Assembly (NCBI GenBank): GCA_947503935.1
Contig: CANNFR010000004.1
Location: 248,001-312,000 of the forward strand
Source of the DNA: an uncultured Paracoccaceae bacterium
GTDB taxonomy: Bacteria; Pseudomonadota; Alphaproteobacteria; Rhodobacterales; Rhodobacteraceae
Length of the DNA stretch: 64,000 nucleotides
Direction: 5' to 3'
Made by a program: the position numbers and the translations under genes. Numbering within the stretch: the stretch's first letter is position 1; every line of letters begins with the position of its first letter. The notes under the pieces are model-generated. The model searched no databases. It had not been told where the DNA came from and saw nothing but the letters and a program-made list of their open reading frames with translations. Shown here one piece after another: positions 1 to 10,066 of the stretch.

Positions 1-57
1 TTCATATGGACAAAACCGGGGCTTTGTGAAAGAGCAGCCCGATCAGGAGAGCTACCC

Positions 58-1377
58 ATGACCGTCACCCGTTTCGCCCCGTCCCCGACCGGATACCTGC
101 ATATCGGCAATCTGCGCACCGCGCTCTTCAACTGGCTGATCGCACGGAAGGCGGGCGGCACGTTCATCCTGCGGCTGGACGATACTGATCCTGAGCGGTC
201 AAAGCCGGAATTCGCCGAGGCCATTCAGGAGGACCTGACCTGGCTGGGCCTGACCTGGGACCGGATCGAGACGCAATCCGCGCGTCTTGACCGCTACGCC
301 GAGGTGGCCGATCAGCTGCGCGAGAAGGGCCGCTTCTATGAGGTGTTCGAGACCCCGACCGAGCTGGACCTCAAGCGCAAGAAGCAGCTGAACATGGGCC
401 AGCCGCCGGTCTACGACCGCACGGGGCTGCGCCTGTCGGAAGATGAAAAGGCCAAGCTGCGGGCTGAACGGCCGGGCTATTGGCGGTTCTTGCTCGAGCA
501 TCAGCGGATCGAGTGGGAGGACGGCATTCTTGGCCTGATCTCGATCGATGCGGCCAGCGTGTCGGACCCGGTGCTGATCCGCGCCGATGGCCAGGTGCTT
601 TATACCATTGCCTCGGTCGCCGACGATGTCGATATGGGGGTCACCCATGTCGTGCGCGGATCGGACCATGTGACGAATACCGCAACCCAGATCCAGATCA
701 TCGAGGCGCTGGGCGCCACCCCGCCGCAATTTGCGCATCATTCGCTTTTGACAGGGCCGCAGGGTGAGGCTCTGTCGAAGCGCCTTGGAACGCTGTCCCT
801 CCGAGACTTGCGCGCCAAGGGCGTGCAGCCTATGGCGCTCTTGTCGCTGATGGCGCGGTTGGGCTCGTCCGACCCGGTCGAGCTGCGCACCAGCCATGAT
901 GAGCTGATCGACGGCTTCGATCTGTCGCATTTCGGCGCAGCGCCCACAAAGTTCGATGAGGGTGACCTGAGGCCGCTGACACAGCGCTATCTGGCCGCAC
1001 TTCCGTTCGAAAAGGTCAAGGATCGGATTTTGGCGGCGGGTGTTCCCCCGGAATTGGCCGAGCGGTTCTGGACCGTGGTACACGACAATATCGCCACGCT
1101 GGATGAGCTGGACGATTGGTGGACGTTCTTCGCCAACGGCGCCGCGCCCCTGGTTGACGCCGAGGATAAGGAGTTCGTGGCCGAGGCCTTTGCTTTGCTG
1201 CCCGACCTGCCGTTCGACGACCAGACCTGGGCCAATTGGACCTCGGCCGTCAAAGAGGCGACCGGCCGCAAGGGCAAGGGCCTGTTCATGCCGCTCAGAA
1301 AGGCCATGACGGGCCGCGAGCGGGGGCCCGAGATGGCAGATGTGATGGCGCTTTTGCAAAAGCACCCCACGCGCTGA
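58..1377 (+). CDS. gltX: Glutamyl-tRNA synthetase
   Basis: Class I aminoacyl-tRNA synthetase that charges tRNA-Glu (or, in non-discriminating forms, tRNA-Gln) with glutamate in the cytosol. The N-terminus carries the FAPSPTG block and the HIGH-type signature HIGN at residues 15-18; the KMSKS-type loop reads ALSKR at 238-242, followed by the usual GTLSLRDLR. At 439 residues it is complete but shorter than the ~470-residue GltX of many bacteria. Start supported by an AGGAG Shine-Dalgarno about 8 bases upstream. Its stop overlaps the start of the downstream MATE gene by one base. Alphaproteobacteria often carry two GltX paralogs; which type this is cannot be told from the window. Confidence 0.96.
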   Translation: MTVTRFAPSPTGYLHIGNLRTALFNWLIARKAGGTFILRLDDTDPERSKPEFAEAIQEDLTWLGLTWDRIETQSARLDRYAEVADQLREKGRFYEVFETPTELDLKRKKQLNMGQPPVYDRTGLRLSEDEKAKLRAERPGYWRFLLEHQRIEWEDGILGLISIDAASVSDPVLIRADGQVLYTIASVADDVDMGVTHVVRGSDHVTNTATQIQIIEALGATPPQFAHHSLLTGPQGEALSKRLGTLSLRDLRAKGVQPMALLSLMARLGSSDPVELRTSHDELIDGFDLSHFGAAPTKFDEGDLRPLTQRYLAALPFEKVKDRILAAGVPPELAERFWTVVHDNIATLDELDDWWTFFANGAAPLVDAEDKEFVAEAFALLPDLPFDDQTWANWTSAVKEATGRKGKGLFMPLRKAMTGRERGPEMADVMALLQKHPTR

Positions 1378-2771
1378 TGGCCGGCCCCTCCGCCAGATTT
1401 CTGGAGGGGAACCTGTTTCGGCACATCACCGTGATGTCGCTGACCTCTTCGGTCGGGCTGATGGCGGTGTTTCTGGTCGATTTCGTCGACATGATCTTCA
1501 TCTCGATGCTGGGTAAGGCCGAGTTGGCGGCGGCGGTGGGCTATGCCGGGGCGATCTTGTTCTTCACCACGTCCTTCGGGATCGGCATGGCGATCACCGC
1601 AGGTGCCCTGGTGGCCCGTGCCATCGGGGCGGGCGACGATGATCTGGCGCAGAAGCGGCAGACCACCACGCTGATCTGGGGCGCGTTTTTCGGCGCGGTC
1701 TTCGCCGCGTTGGTCTGGCTGTCGCTGGATCCGCTGGTCACCTTGATGGGGGCCACGGGCGAGACGCACAGGCTGACGGTGGAATATCTGGCGATCGTCG
1801 TGCCCTCGCTGCCGCTTTTGCTGATCGGCATGGTGGGCGGCGCGATCCTGCGGGCCCATGGCGATGCGCGGCGCGCGATGATGGCGACGATCTGGGGCGG
1901 GCTGGTCAATGCGGTGCTGGACCCGATCCTGATCTTCGGCCTCGATCTTGAATTAACCGGCGCGGCCTTGGCCAGTGTCGCGGCGCGGGTGACAATCGCG
2001 GTTGTCGCGATGCTGCCGATCCTGCGGCATTACGGTGGTCTGGTCTGGCCGGGGCTTGCGGGCCTGATGCCTGATCTGCGGCCCATTCTGGCCATTGCCG
2101 TGCCCGCGATCCTGACGCAATTGGCCACGCCCGTGGGCCAGGCCTACGTGACCCGCAGCATGGCGGAATATGGCGAGAACGCCGTGGCCGGCATGGCCAT
2201 CGTCTCACGCCTGACGCCGGTGGCCTTCGGAGTACTGTTCGCCTTGTCGGGTGCGGTGGGGCCGATCATCGGGCAGAATGCCGGCGCCGAGGCGCATGGC
2301 CGGGTGCGCCGCACCTTTACCGATGCGCTGTTGTTCACCGCGCTCTTCACCGTGCTGGTCACGGCCCTGCTGTTTGCCCTGCGCGGACCGATTGGCGCGC
2401 TCTTTCAGGCCGAGGGGATCACGCTGGATCTGGTCTACCTTTTCTGCGGCCCCCTGGCGCTGCTCTTCTTCTTCAACGGGGTGATCTTCGTCTCGAACGC
2501 CGCGTGCAACAATCTGGGTCGCCCGTTCCTGTCAACCTGGATCAACTGGGGCCGGCATACCGTAGGCACCATCGCAATGGTGGTGATCTTCAGCGCCTGG
2601 CTGGGCGCGCCGGGAGTGTTGATCGGGCAGGCGCTGGGCGGGGTGATCTTTGGTGGCATCGCCTGGGTGCTGGCGCTGCGGGTGATCGCGACCGCCGGGT
2701 CCGGTGGCGATACGCCGCCGTTCCAGCGCGAGGGGCGGCTTCTACAGCTTTTCCATCGCGGTGGGCGATAG
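1377..2771 (+). CDS. MATE family multidrug/metabolite efflux transporter
   Basis: Inner-membrane cation-coupled exporter of the MATE (MatE/NorM/DinF) family, 464 residues with about twelve hydrophobic segments in two homologous halves, e.g. DFVDMIFISMLG in the first half and the AVPAILTQLATPVGQAYVTR stretch opening the second. The start is taken at the ATG that overlaps the gltX stop (TGATG), implying translational coupling; an open frame extends further upstream inside gltX but reads as non-homologous sequence. The 3' end overlaps the convergent next gene by 30 bp. Substrate unknown. Confidence 0.9.
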   Translation: MAGPSARFLEGNLFRHITVMSLTSSVGLMAVFLVDFVDMIFISMLGKAELAAAVGYAGAILFFTTSFGIGMAITAGALVARAIGAGDDDLAQKRQTTTLIWGAFFGAVFAALVWLSLDPLVTLMGATGETHRLTVEYLAIVVPSLPLLLIGMVGGAILRAHGDARRAMMATIWGGLVNAVLDPILIFGLDLELTGAALASVAARVTIAVVAMLPILRHYGGLVWPGLAGLMPDLRPILAIAVPAILTQLATPVGQAYVTRSMAEYGENAVAGMAIVSRLTPVAFGVLFALSGAVGPIIGQNAGAEAHGRVRRTFTDALLFTALFTVLVTALLFALRGPIGALFQAEGITLDLVYLFCGPLALLFFFNGVIFVSNAACNNLGRPFLSTWINWGRHTVGTIAMVVIFSAWLGAPGVLIGQALGGVIFGGIAWVLALRVIATAGSGGDTPPFQREGRLLQLFHRGGR

Positions 2772-3311
2772 ACGCGCGAGCCAGCCATCAATGAAGTCCC
2801 GCTCGGCATCGGTGACCCGCTGCGCGCGCGGATAGCGGGGATCGGCGCGGTCGTTCAGGATGGCGGTGTCCCACCCGTCAGTGGTGGCAAAAAAGCGTTC
2901 GGCCCCTGCAACACCGTAAACCTGCAGATAGCCCTGCACGACCGTGTCGATGTAACTCAGCAGGATCGGATGCCGGGTCGAGGGCGGTGCCGCGCGATGA
3001 TCGGGCACGGCATAGACGTGGACCTGCAGATCATCGCCCGCCTGATGGGTGACCTGGTGGCAGACCTTGTGCCGCTCATAGGCCCATTCGCGCGCGTCGA
3101 GGCCGGCCCAATCGGCGCCCGGCACCGCGGCAATCAAGCCGTCGATCTGGGCGCTGGCATCGCGCACGGCGCTCAGGAAAGCGACCTCGCGCAGCCCGGT
3201 ATGCCGCCAGGCCCGGCGCCAGCCGGTGATCTGTGCGGGTTGGCTTTGCGCGAAATCATGGGTCGCGCGGTTCACCAGGCTGCCATAGCCAAAGAAAAAC
3301 GGGTCGGACAT
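2742..3311 (-). CDS. Gamma-glutamylcyclotransferase-like (AIG2/ChaC-type fold) protein
   Basis: Soluble protein of 189 residues. It begins with MSDPFFFGYGSLVNRATH; the FGYGSL motif near the N-terminus is the substrate-binding signature of the gamma-glutamylcyclotransferase superfamily, which releases 5-oxoproline from gamma-glutamyl amines or glutathione. A possible acidic catalytic residue lies mid-protein, but I cannot assign it with certainty. The internal ATG is preferred over an upstream one because the family motif follows it directly and an AAGGG Shine-Dalgarno precedes it. It converges on, and overlaps, the MATE gene. Exact substrate unknown. Confidence 0.75.
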   Translation of the reverse strand: MSDPFFFGYGSLVNRATHDFAQSQPAQITGWRRAWRHTGLREVAFLSAVRDASAQIDGLIAAVPGADWAGLDAREWAYERHKVCHQVTHQAGDDLQVHVYAVPDHRAAPPSTRHPILLSYIDTVVQGYLQVYGVAGAERFFATTDGWDTAILNDRADPRYPRAQRVTDAERDFIDGWLARLSPTAMEKL

Positions 3312-3386
3312 GTTGCCCTTGGTGCCGGACACATCGCGCGCGCGCAACCCTCTTGCCCGGTCCCGCGGCTTGGGCTAAGCCAGAGA

Positions 3387-3549
3387 TGTCAGGAAGGGAG
3401 AAGCCGGACGCCTTCTGCAGGGGGCCGGTGCCGAAGGAGCAACCGCCCCGGTAAACTCTCAGGCAAAAGGACCGACCTGACAGACAGCTCTGGAGAGAGG
3501 CGCGCAGGCGTCCGCCGAAGGGATAACGATCTCAGGCGAAAGGACAGAG
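3387..3549 (+). promoter_or_regulatory. Tandem glycine riboswitch (two aptamers) upstream of gcvT
   Basis: Two consecutive glycine aptamers. Aptamer I is closed by P1 TGTCAGG (3387-3393) with CCTGACA (3476-3482) and contains GCCGAAGGAGCAA and AACTCTCAGGCAAAAGGACCG. Aptamer II is closed by CTCTG (3488-3492) with CAGAG (3545-3549) and contains CCGCCGAAGGGATAACGA and CTCAGGCGAAAGGAC. These are the conserved cores of the gcvT RNA element. A tandem arrangement just upstream of gcvTHP is the classical context, where glycine turns the operon on. Confidence 0.95.
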
Positions 3550-3551
3550 GG

Positions 3552-3597
3552 GGCATCGGAGGGCGGGCCGGACCTGCCGGGACGATGCCGCGCTTTT
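3552..3597 (+). terminator. Probable riboswitch expression platform (terminator-like hairpin)
   Basis: GGCATCG (3552-3558) can pair with CGATGCC (3583-3589) around a GC-rich apical stretch, followed by GCGCTTTTCC. It begins only three bases after the P1 stem of aptamer II and ends about 30 bases before the gcvT start. This suggests transcriptional control, but the U-tract is short. Confidence 0.5.
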
Positions 3598-3629
3598 CCA
3601 GATGCGGCGGGACAGAGAAGGGAGGCCGC

Positions 3630-4760
3630 ATGGCCGATCTGAAGCAAACCCCATTGCACGGGCTGCACACGCGGCTTGGCGCCAAGATGGTGCCGTTCGC
3701 GGGCTGGGACATGCCGGTGCAATACCCGCTGGGCGTGATGAAGGAGCATCTGCAGACACGCGCGGCGGCGGGGCTGTTTGATGTAAGCCATATGGGTCAG
3801 GTGATCCTGCGCCCCCGGTCCGGCAAGATCGAGGACGCGGCCCTTGCGCTCGAGCGGCTGGTGCCGGTGGACATTCTGGGCCTGAAAGAGGGTCGCCAGC
3901 GCTATGCGATGTTCACCAATGATGAGGGCGGCATTCTGGACGATCTGATGGTGGCCAATCGCGGCGATCATCTGTTCCTCGTCGTCAACGCGGCCCGTGC
4001 CGAGGCCGACATCGCCCATCTGAAGGCGCATCTATCCGATGCCTGCGAGGTCGAGGTGATCGCCGACCGCGCGCTGATCGCGCTACAGGGGCCTGCGGCC
4101 GAAAGCGTGCTGGACGCCATCGCCCACGGCGCGGCGACGATGAAGTTCATGGATGTGGGCATCTTCCATGTCGGCGATGCCGAGCTTTGGGTCTCACGCT
4201 CGGGCTATACCGGCGAGGACGGGTACGAGATTTCGGTGCCTGCCGACAAGGCGATCGGGTTTGCCGGAGTTCTGCTGGCGCGGCCTGAGGTTGAGGCGAT
4301 CGGCCTTGGCGCGCGGGATTCGCTCCGCCTTGAGGCGGGGCTCTGCCTGTACGGTTCGGATATCGATGAGGGGACTAGTCCGGTCGAGGCCGGTCTGGTC
4401 TGGGCAATCCAAAAGGCCCGGCGGGCCGGTGGCGCCCGTGAAGGCGGCTTTCCGGGGGCCGAGCGGATTTTGGCGGAACTGGCCGATGGTCCGGCCCGCG
4501 TCCGCGTCGGCCTTTTGCCCGAGGGCCGGGCGCCGATGCGGGGCGAGACCCTGCTTTTTGCGTCGGAAAAGGCCACCGATCCGATCGGTCATGTGACCTC
4601 GGGCGGCTTCGGCCCCTCGGTCGAGCGGCCCATTGCCATGGGCTATGTGGCCGCCGATCATGCCGCCACCGGTACGGCCCTCTGGGGCGAGGTGCGCGGT
4701 AAGCGCCTGCCCGTGACCGTGGCCGATATGCCTTTCCAGCCAAACACTTACAAACGATAG
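3630..4760 (+). CDS. gcvT: Glycine cleavage system T protein (aminomethyltransferase)
   Basis: T protein of the glycine cleavage complex: moves the methylene carbon from aminomethyl-lipoyl GcvH onto tetrahydrofolate, releasing ammonia. 376 residues, normal for the family, with the N-terminal LHxRLGAKMVPFAGWDMPVQY block, FDVSHMGQ, and SRSGYTGEDGYEI in the folate-binding half. The ATG at 3630 has a strong GAAGGGAGG Shine-Dalgarno; the long open frame upstream is riboswitch leader, not protein. First gene of the gcvT-gcvH-VOC-gcvP operon under the tandem glycine riboswitch. Confidence 0.96.
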   Translation: MADLKQTPLHGLHTRLGAKMVPFAGWDMPVQYPLGVMKEHLQTRAAAGLFDVSHMGQVILRPRSGKIEDAALALERLVPVDILGLKEGRQRYAMFTNDEGGILDDLMVANRGDHLFLVVNAARAEADIAHLKAHLSDACEVEVIADRALIALQGPAAESVLDAIAHGAATMKFMDVGIFHVGDAELWVSRSGYTGEDGYEISVPADKAIGFAGVLLARPEVEAIGLGARDSLRLEAGLCLYGSDIDEGTSPVEAGLVWAIQKARRAGGAREGGFPGAERILAELADGPARVRVGLLPEGRAPMRGETLLFASEKATDPIGHVTSGGFGPSVERPIAMGYVAADHAATGTALWGEVRGKRLPVTVADMPFQPNTYKR

Positions 4761-4772
4761 AGGGATTGTGCG

Positions 4773-5132
4773 ATGAAATACACCGAAGAACACGAATGGC
4801 TGCGCGTTGACGGCGATCTGATCGTTGTCGGCATCACCGAGCATGCCGCGACCCAACTGGGCGATATCGTTTTCGTCGAATTGCCGGAAACCGAGACTAA
4901 GGTCGCCAAGGGCGACGAAGTGGTGGTGATCGAAAGCGTCAAGGCGGCCTCGGACATTCTGGCGCCGCTGGATGGCGAAGTGGTCGAGATCAACGAAAAG
5001 CTGGTCGACAGCCCCGCCCTGGTCAACGAGGACCCCACCGGCGAGGCGTGGTTCTTCAAGCTGAAAGTCGATGATCTGTCGGTGATGGACGATCTGATGG
5101 ACGAAGACGCCTACAAGGCCCTGATCGAATGA
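4773..5132 (+). CDS. gcvH: Glycine cleavage system H protein (lipoyl carrier)
   Basis: Lipoylated shuttle protein of the glycine cleavage complex, 119 residues, full length. The lipoyl-attachment lysine is K57 in [13 protein letters not shown], the typical ESVKA motif. Twelve bases after gcvT, and overlapped by 4 bp (ATGA) by the following VOC gene, so it is cotranscribed and translationally coupled with it. Confidence 0.97.
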   Translation: MKYTEEHEWLRVDGDLIVVGITEHAATQLGDIVFVELPETETKVAKGDEVVVIESVKAASDILAPLDGEVVEINEKLVDSPALVNEDPTGEAWFFKLKVDDLSVMDDLMDEDAYKALIE

Positions 5133-5479
5133 CAGTCAAGCGGATCGTGGCCAACCTCAACACAGAAGATCCGGGCGCCCTGGCCGGGTTCTATCGCGCG
5201 GTTTTCGGGCTCGATCTGCTAATGGACCAGGGGTTCATCGCCACTGTCGGCTCTGACGCCAATGCACCAGTTCAGCTGAGCCTTGCCTCGGAAGGCGGAT
5301 CGGGCACCAAATTGCCCGCGATATCGGTGGAGGTTGACGATTTGGACGCGGCGCTGAAGCGGGCCCGCGCGGAAGGCGCAGCGATTGAATACGGGCCCGT
5401 CGATGAGCCCTGGGGCGTGCGCCGGTTTTACCTGCGTGACCCCGCCGGAAATCTTGTGAATATCCTTTGCCATGCCTGA
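5129..5479 (+). CDS. VOC (glyoxalase/bleomycin-resistance fold) protein inside the gcv operon
   Basis: 116-residue single VOC module: beta-alpha-beta-beta-beta pattern beginning [30 protein letters not shown] and ending [16 protein letters not shown], the usual C-terminal metal-site region (DPxGNxxNIL). The family includes glyoxalases, dioxygenases and antibiotic-binding proteins, so the substrate cannot be named. It overlaps the gcvH stop by 4 bp and ends 13 bases before the chosen gcvP start, so it belongs to the glycine-induced transcript. Not a standard component of glycine cleavage. Confidence 0.85.
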   Translation: MTVKRIVANLNTEDPGALAGFYRAVFGLDLLMDQGFIATVGSDANAPVQLSLASEGGSGTKLPAISVEVDDLDAALKRARAEGAAIEYGPVDEPWGVRRFYLRDPAGNLVNILCHA

Positions 5480-5492
5480 ACGGGAAACTGCC

Positions 5493-8333
5493 ATGACCTT
5501 CACACCGTCCGATTACGACCCCTATGATTTCGCCAATCGCCGCCATATCGGCCCCTCGCCGTCTGAGATGGCTGAGATGCTGCAGGTGTTGGGGGTGGAG
5601 AGCCTGGATCAACTGATCGACCAGACGGTGCCCAAAAGCATCCGCCAGGCCGAGCCGTTGGCCTGGCCGCCGATGAGCGAACACGCTCTGCTCGAGAAGA
5701 TGCGCAAGGTGGGCGAGAAGAACCGCGTCATGACCTCGCTGATCGGGCAGGGCTATTACGGCACGGTCACGCCGCCCGCGATCCAGCGGAACATTCTGGA
5801 AAACCCCGCCTGGTACACCGCCTATACGCCTTATCAGCCTGAGATCGCGCAAGGTCGGCTTGAGGCGTTGCTGAACTTCCAGACCATGATCAGCGATCTG
5901 ACCGGTCTGCCGGTCGCCAATGCCTCGCTGCTGGACGAAGCGACGGCGGCGGCGGAAGCCATGACGATGGCGCTTCGGGTGGCCAAGTCGAAGGCGCGGG
6001 CGTTCTTTGTCGATCGCGGCTGCCACCCGCAGACGATTGACGTGATCCGCACGCGGGCCGAGCCACTGGACATCGAGGTGATCGTGGGCGCGCCTGCCGA
6101 GATGGATGCCGAGGCCGTCTTCGGCGCGATTTTCCAGTATCCCGGGACCTATGGCCATGTCGAGGATTTCACCGACCACATCGCCGCCTTGCACGAGGCG
6201 AAGGCGGTTGCGGTGATCGCTGCCGATCTTCTGGCGCTGACGCTGTTGAAAGAACCGGGCGCGATGGGCGCCGACATCGCCGTGGGCTCGGCCCAGCGGT
6301 TCGGCGTGCCGATGGGGTATGGTGGCCCGCATGCGGCCTATATGTCGTGCAAGGACGAGATGAAGCGCGCCATGCCGGGCCGGATCGTGGGCGTCTCGGT
6401 CGATGCGCGCGGCGGGCGGGCCTATCGCCTGTCCTTGCAGACGCGGGAACAGCATATCCGGCGCGAAAAAGCCACGTCGAATGTCTGCACGGCGCAGGCC
6501 TTACTGGCCGTCATGGCGTCGTTCTACGCGGTTTTCCACGGGCCGCAGGGCCTGCGCGCGATTGCCGAGCGGGTGCATTTCATGACCAACCGGCTCTACC
6601 GCGCGCTGCATGCCGCGGGGGCCAAGGTGGCGCCCAAGCATTTCTTTGACACGATCACGGTCGATGTGGGTGTGGGCCAGGCCGGCATTCTGGCCGCCGC
6701 CCGGCATGAAGGCTTGAACTTCCGCAAGATCGGGTCGGATCGGGTCGGTATTTCGCTGGATGAGACCACCGATGAGGCAATTCTGCTGCGGGTGCTGCGC
6801 GCGTTCGGCATCGACATCGCGCCGCCGCATCGCGCAACGCTCAGCTTTCCTGAGGAGATGCTGCGCACCTCCGACTATCTGACCCACCCGATCTTTCACA
6901 TGAACCGCGCCGAGGCCGAGATGATGCGCTATATGCGCCGTCTGGCCGACCGTGACCTGGCGCTGGATCGGGCGATGATCCCCTTGGGCTCATGCACCAT
7001 GAAGCTGAACGCGGCGGTTGAGATGATGCCGGTGACCTGGCCGGAATTCGGCGCTCTGCACCCCTTTGCGCCGGTCGATCAGGCAGCGGGATATGCCGAG
7101 ATGATCGAGGATCTCTCGGCCAAACTGTGCGAGATCACCGGCTACGACGCGATGTCGATGCAGCCCAATTCGGGCGCTCAGGGCGAGTATGCGGGGCTTC
7201 TGACGATCCAGGCCTATCACCGGGCCAATGGCGACGATCAGCGCCGCGTCTGCCTGATCCCCACCTCGGCCCATGGCACCAATCCGGCCTCGGCTCACAT
7301 GGCGGGGATGGATGTTATCGTCGTGAAGTCAGCCGAAAACGGCGATATCGACGTGGCTGACTTCCGCGCCAAGGCCGAAGCGGCGGGCGACAGCCTGGCC
7401 GCCTGCATGATCACCTATCCGTCCACCCATGGTGTGTTCGAGGAAACCGTGCGCGAGGTCTGCGAGATCACGCACAAACATGGCGGGCAGGTCTATCTGG
7501 ACGGCGCGAACCTGAATGCTCTGGTCGGGCTGGCGAAACCGGGCGAGATCGGCGCGGATGTCAGCCACCTGAACCTGCACAAGACGTTTTGCATCCCCCA
7601 TGGCGGCGGCGGCCCCGGCATGGGCCCGATCGGGGTGCGCGCGCATCTGGCGCCGCATCTTCCGGGCCATTCGGTGACTGGTGGCGAGGCCGGGCCGGTT
7701 TCGGCCGCACCCTGGGGGTCGGCCTCGATCCTGCCGATCTCGTGGGCCTATTGCCTGATGATGGGCGGACAGGGGCTGACGCAGGCAACGCGGGTCGCCA
7801 TCCTGAACGCCAATTACATCGCCAAGCGGCTGGAGGGCGGATATCAGATCCTCTTCATGGGCGGCCGGGGTCGCGTCGCGCATGAATGCATCGTCGATAC
7901 CCGCCCCTTTGCCGAGCATGGCGTGACGGTCGACGATATCGCAAAACGTCTGATCGACAACGGCTTTCACGCCCCCACGATGAGCTGGCCTGTCGCCGGC
8001 ACGCTGATGGTCGAGCCTACCGAATCCGAGACCAAGGCCGAACTGGACAGGTTCATCACCGCGATGCTGGCCATCCGTGATGAGATCGCAGCAGTCGAGC
8101 GCGGCGATCTCGCGGCCGAGGACAGTCCGCTGCGCCACGCGCCACATACGGTCGAGGATCTCGTCGCGGACTGGACGAGGGGCTATCCGCGCGAACAGGG
8201 GTGTTTCCCACCCGGCGCCTTCCGCGTCGACAAGTACTGGCCCCCCGTGGGCCGGGTCGACAACGTCGCGGGCGATCGCAACCTGATCTGCACTTGCCCG
8301 CCGCTTGAGGCCTATCTTGAGGCGGCCGAATAG
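5493..8333 (+). CDS. gcvP: Glycine dehydrogenase (decarboxylating), single-chain P protein
   Basis: PLP-dependent P protein that decarboxylates glycine and loads the aminomethyl group onto lipoyl-GcvH. 946 residues, the fused form (equivalent to GcvPA+GcvPB). N-terminal [20 protein letters not shown]-binding lysine in [21 protein letters not shown], about K697; glycine-rich loop directly after it. The ATG at 5493 has a GGGAAA ribosome site; an in-frame ATG seven codons upstream overlaps the VOC stop and lacks one. Last gene of the riboswitch-controlled operon, ending 4 bp from a convergent gene. GcvL is not in the window. Confidence 0.96.
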   Translation: MTFTPSDYDPYDFANRRHIGPSPSEMAEMLQVLGVESLDQLIDQTVPKSIRQAEPLAWPPMSEHALLEKMRKVGEKNRVMTSLIGQGYYGTVTPPAIQRNILENPAWYTAYTPYQPEIAQGRLEALLNFQTMISDLTGLPVANASLLDEATAAAEAMTMALRVAKSKARAFFVDRGCHPQTIDVIRTRAEPLDIEVIVGAPAEMDAEAVFGAIFQYPGTYGHVEDFTDHIAALHEAKAVAVIAADLLALTLLKEPGAMGADIAVGSAQRFGVPMGYGGPHAAYMSCKDEMKRAMPGRIVGVSVDARGGRAYRLSLQTREQHIRREKATSNVCTAQALLAVMASFYAVFHGPQGLRAIAERVHFMTNRLYRALHAAGAKVAPKHFFDTITVDVGVGQAGILAAARHEGLNFRKIGSDRVGISLDETTDEAILLRVLRAFGIDIAPPHRATLSFPEEMLRTSDYLTHPIFHMNRAEAEMMRYMRRLADRDLALDRAMIPLGSCTMKLNAAVEMMPVTWPEFGALHPFAPVDQAAGYAEMIEDLSAKLCEITGYDAMSMQPNSGAQGEYAGLLTIQAYHRANGDDQRRVCLIPTSAHGTNPASAHMAGMDVIVVKSAENGDIDVADFRAKAEAAGDSLAACMITYPSTHGVFEETVREVCEITHKHGGQVYLDGANLNALVGLAKPGEIGADVSHLNLHKTFCIPHGGGGPGMGPIGVRAHLAPHLPGHSVTGGEAGPVSAAPWGSASILPISWAYCLMMGGQGLTQATRVAILNANYIAKRLEGGYQILFMGGRGRVAHECIVDTRPFAEHGVTVDDIAKRLIDNGFHAPTMSWPVAGTLMVEPTESETKAELDRFITAMLAIRDEIAAVERGDLAAEDSPLRHAPHTVEDLVADWTRGYPREQGCFPPGAFRVDKYWPPVGRVDNVAGDRNLICTCPPLEAYLEAAE

Positions 8334-8337
8334 CGCA

Positions 8338-9597
8338 TTACGCGCCCTCGACACCGTCGGGCAGTTCCGCCTTCACGCGCTTGAGATCGCTGGACAGGCG
8401 CAGCGCTTCTGCGGCATGCGCATAGGCGCGCGCCGCCATCTCGCGTGCAGCCTCGGCCAGCCGCGCGTCGTCGTGGCCGGCCAGTGCGGCCAGCGCCTTT
8501 TGCAGGCGCAACTGCACCTCGACCATGTCGGCACCGTCGCGGGCCAGGGCACCAAACCCGTCCTCGACCAGATCGGTGGGATCGAGGCAGGGCAGGAACA
8601 CCCGCGCCTCTGCCTCGGCTTTCTCGGGGTCAGGCCTTTCCCACGAATTGAGAATCCGCAAAAGCCGCCCGATCACATCGATCGCCGTGCCAGGGTCGTT
8701 GATACCGGGAGAGAGCGCGCGCGAGGCGATTTCGGAGAGCACGATCAGACCAAAGCGCGGGTCCTGATCAAACCCGCGCGTGTCGCCAATCGTGAAAGCT
8801 GCGCGGATCGCCTCGGCGTGATCCTCGCGTGAGGCCAGCGCCAGGGGCACGTTGGGGGCAACCAGGCTGCCGGGCAGGGCCAGAAGGCGGATGTCGCAAT
8901 CCTCCTCCTCGGCCAGTTCAGCCAGCGCCTTGGCGTCGACATGGCCGACATAGCCGATCTGGTCAGAAAAGATCTTATGGGCAAGGGTATCCGGCGCGTC
9001 CTCCTCGGGCTGCCCGCCCAGCCAGGGCGCGGCCAGCCGGATGTTGAGGGCATCCGTTGCAGCGCGTTCGACCACGCGCGTCGTCTCCAGCATGCTGCCC
9101 AGACGCGAGAGATGCTCAATCCAGCGCAGGATCGCGATGACGACCAGGAGGATCACGAAGACCGTCGCGAAAAAGCTGACGGTTATCGTGCGCGCATCAT
9201 AGACCGAGGCGTTGATCAGCACGATCGAGGTCAGCGCGTAGATGAACGCGCCGAGGAACGTGGCCAGCACGGTCTGGGTGGTCGTATCGGCCAGCAACAG
9301 GCGATGGGTCCGGGGTGAGACCTGGTCAGAGGCGGCGCGATGCGCAGACACCATCACGCTCAGCGAAAACGTCGTAACCGCCAGCATGCTGGAGGCCAGA
9401 ACATTCAGAATGGGGCGCACGGATGACGCCCCGATCCGCTCGGACAGTTTCTCGGGGATGAAGGTTTGCAGCAAGGGCGCCGCGGCCGCTGCGACGATTG
9501 CCAGGATAGAAATCATGGTCACACGGACCCATACCCGGCGCGAAAAGCGCAGAAGCTTCCAGATCAGGCGCGAGGGGTTCTTGAAGAAACTGTTCAT
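8338..9597 (-). CDS. DUF2254 family membrane protein
   Basis: About 419 residues: four predicted membrane segments in the N-terminal half (MISILAIVAAAAAPLL; NVLASSMLAVTTFSLSVMV; TVLATFLGAFIYALTSIVLI; FFATVFVILLVVIAILRWI), then a soluble C-terminal region. The central HRAASDQVSPRTH and the C-terminal SRALSPGINDPGTA motif are characteristic of DUF2254 proteins, whose function is unknown. Start chosen at the MNSFFKNPSR methionine; in-frame TTG/ATG codons up to 12 codons upstream are possible and none has a strong Shine-Dalgarno. Transcribed towards gcvP; no operon partner. Confidence 0.85.
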   Translation of the reverse strand: MNSFFKNPSRLIWKLLRFSRRVWVRVTMISILAIVAAAAAPLLQTFIPEKLSERIGASSVRPILNVLASSMLAVTTFSLSVMVSAHRAASDQVSPRTHRLLLADTTTQTVLATFLGAFIYALTSIVLINASVYDARTITVSFFATVFVILLVVIAILRWIEHLSRLGSMLETTRVVERAATDALNIRLAAPWLGGQPEEDAPDTLAHKIFSDQIGYVGHVDAKALAELAEEEDCDIRLLALPGSLVAPNVPLALASREDHAEAIRAAFTIGDTRGFDQDPRFGLIVLSEIASRALSPGINDPGTAIDVIGRLLRILNSWERPDPEKAEAEARVFLPCLDPTDLVEDGFGALARDGADMVEVQLRLQKALAALAGHDDARLAEAAREMAARAYAHAAEALRLSSDLKRVKAELPDGVEGA

Positions 9598-9657
9598 CCG
9601 CAATTCTGTGGGCCAGAGATGCCCCATGCGCAAGTGCGATCACGCCCGGCGCGACCC

Positions 9658-9687
9658 TTGACAGACAAGTGTTCTTCCGTCACATAC
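9658..9687 (+). promoter_or_regulatory. Predicted promoter of the tRNA-Ala gene
   Basis: A perfect -35 TTGACA at 9658-9663 and, 17-18 bases later, a weak -10 (CACATA/ACATAC, 9681-9687) lie just upstream of the tRNA 5' end. Confidence 0.55.
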
Positions 9688-9696
9688 CGCGCCGTT

Positions 9697-10066
<370 letters not shown>

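Noticed and set aside
2970-3629. N-terminal extension of gcvT through the riboswitch
   Set aside because: The leader contains two conserved glycine aptamers, and GcvT homology begins at the ATG with a strong ribosome site at 3630.
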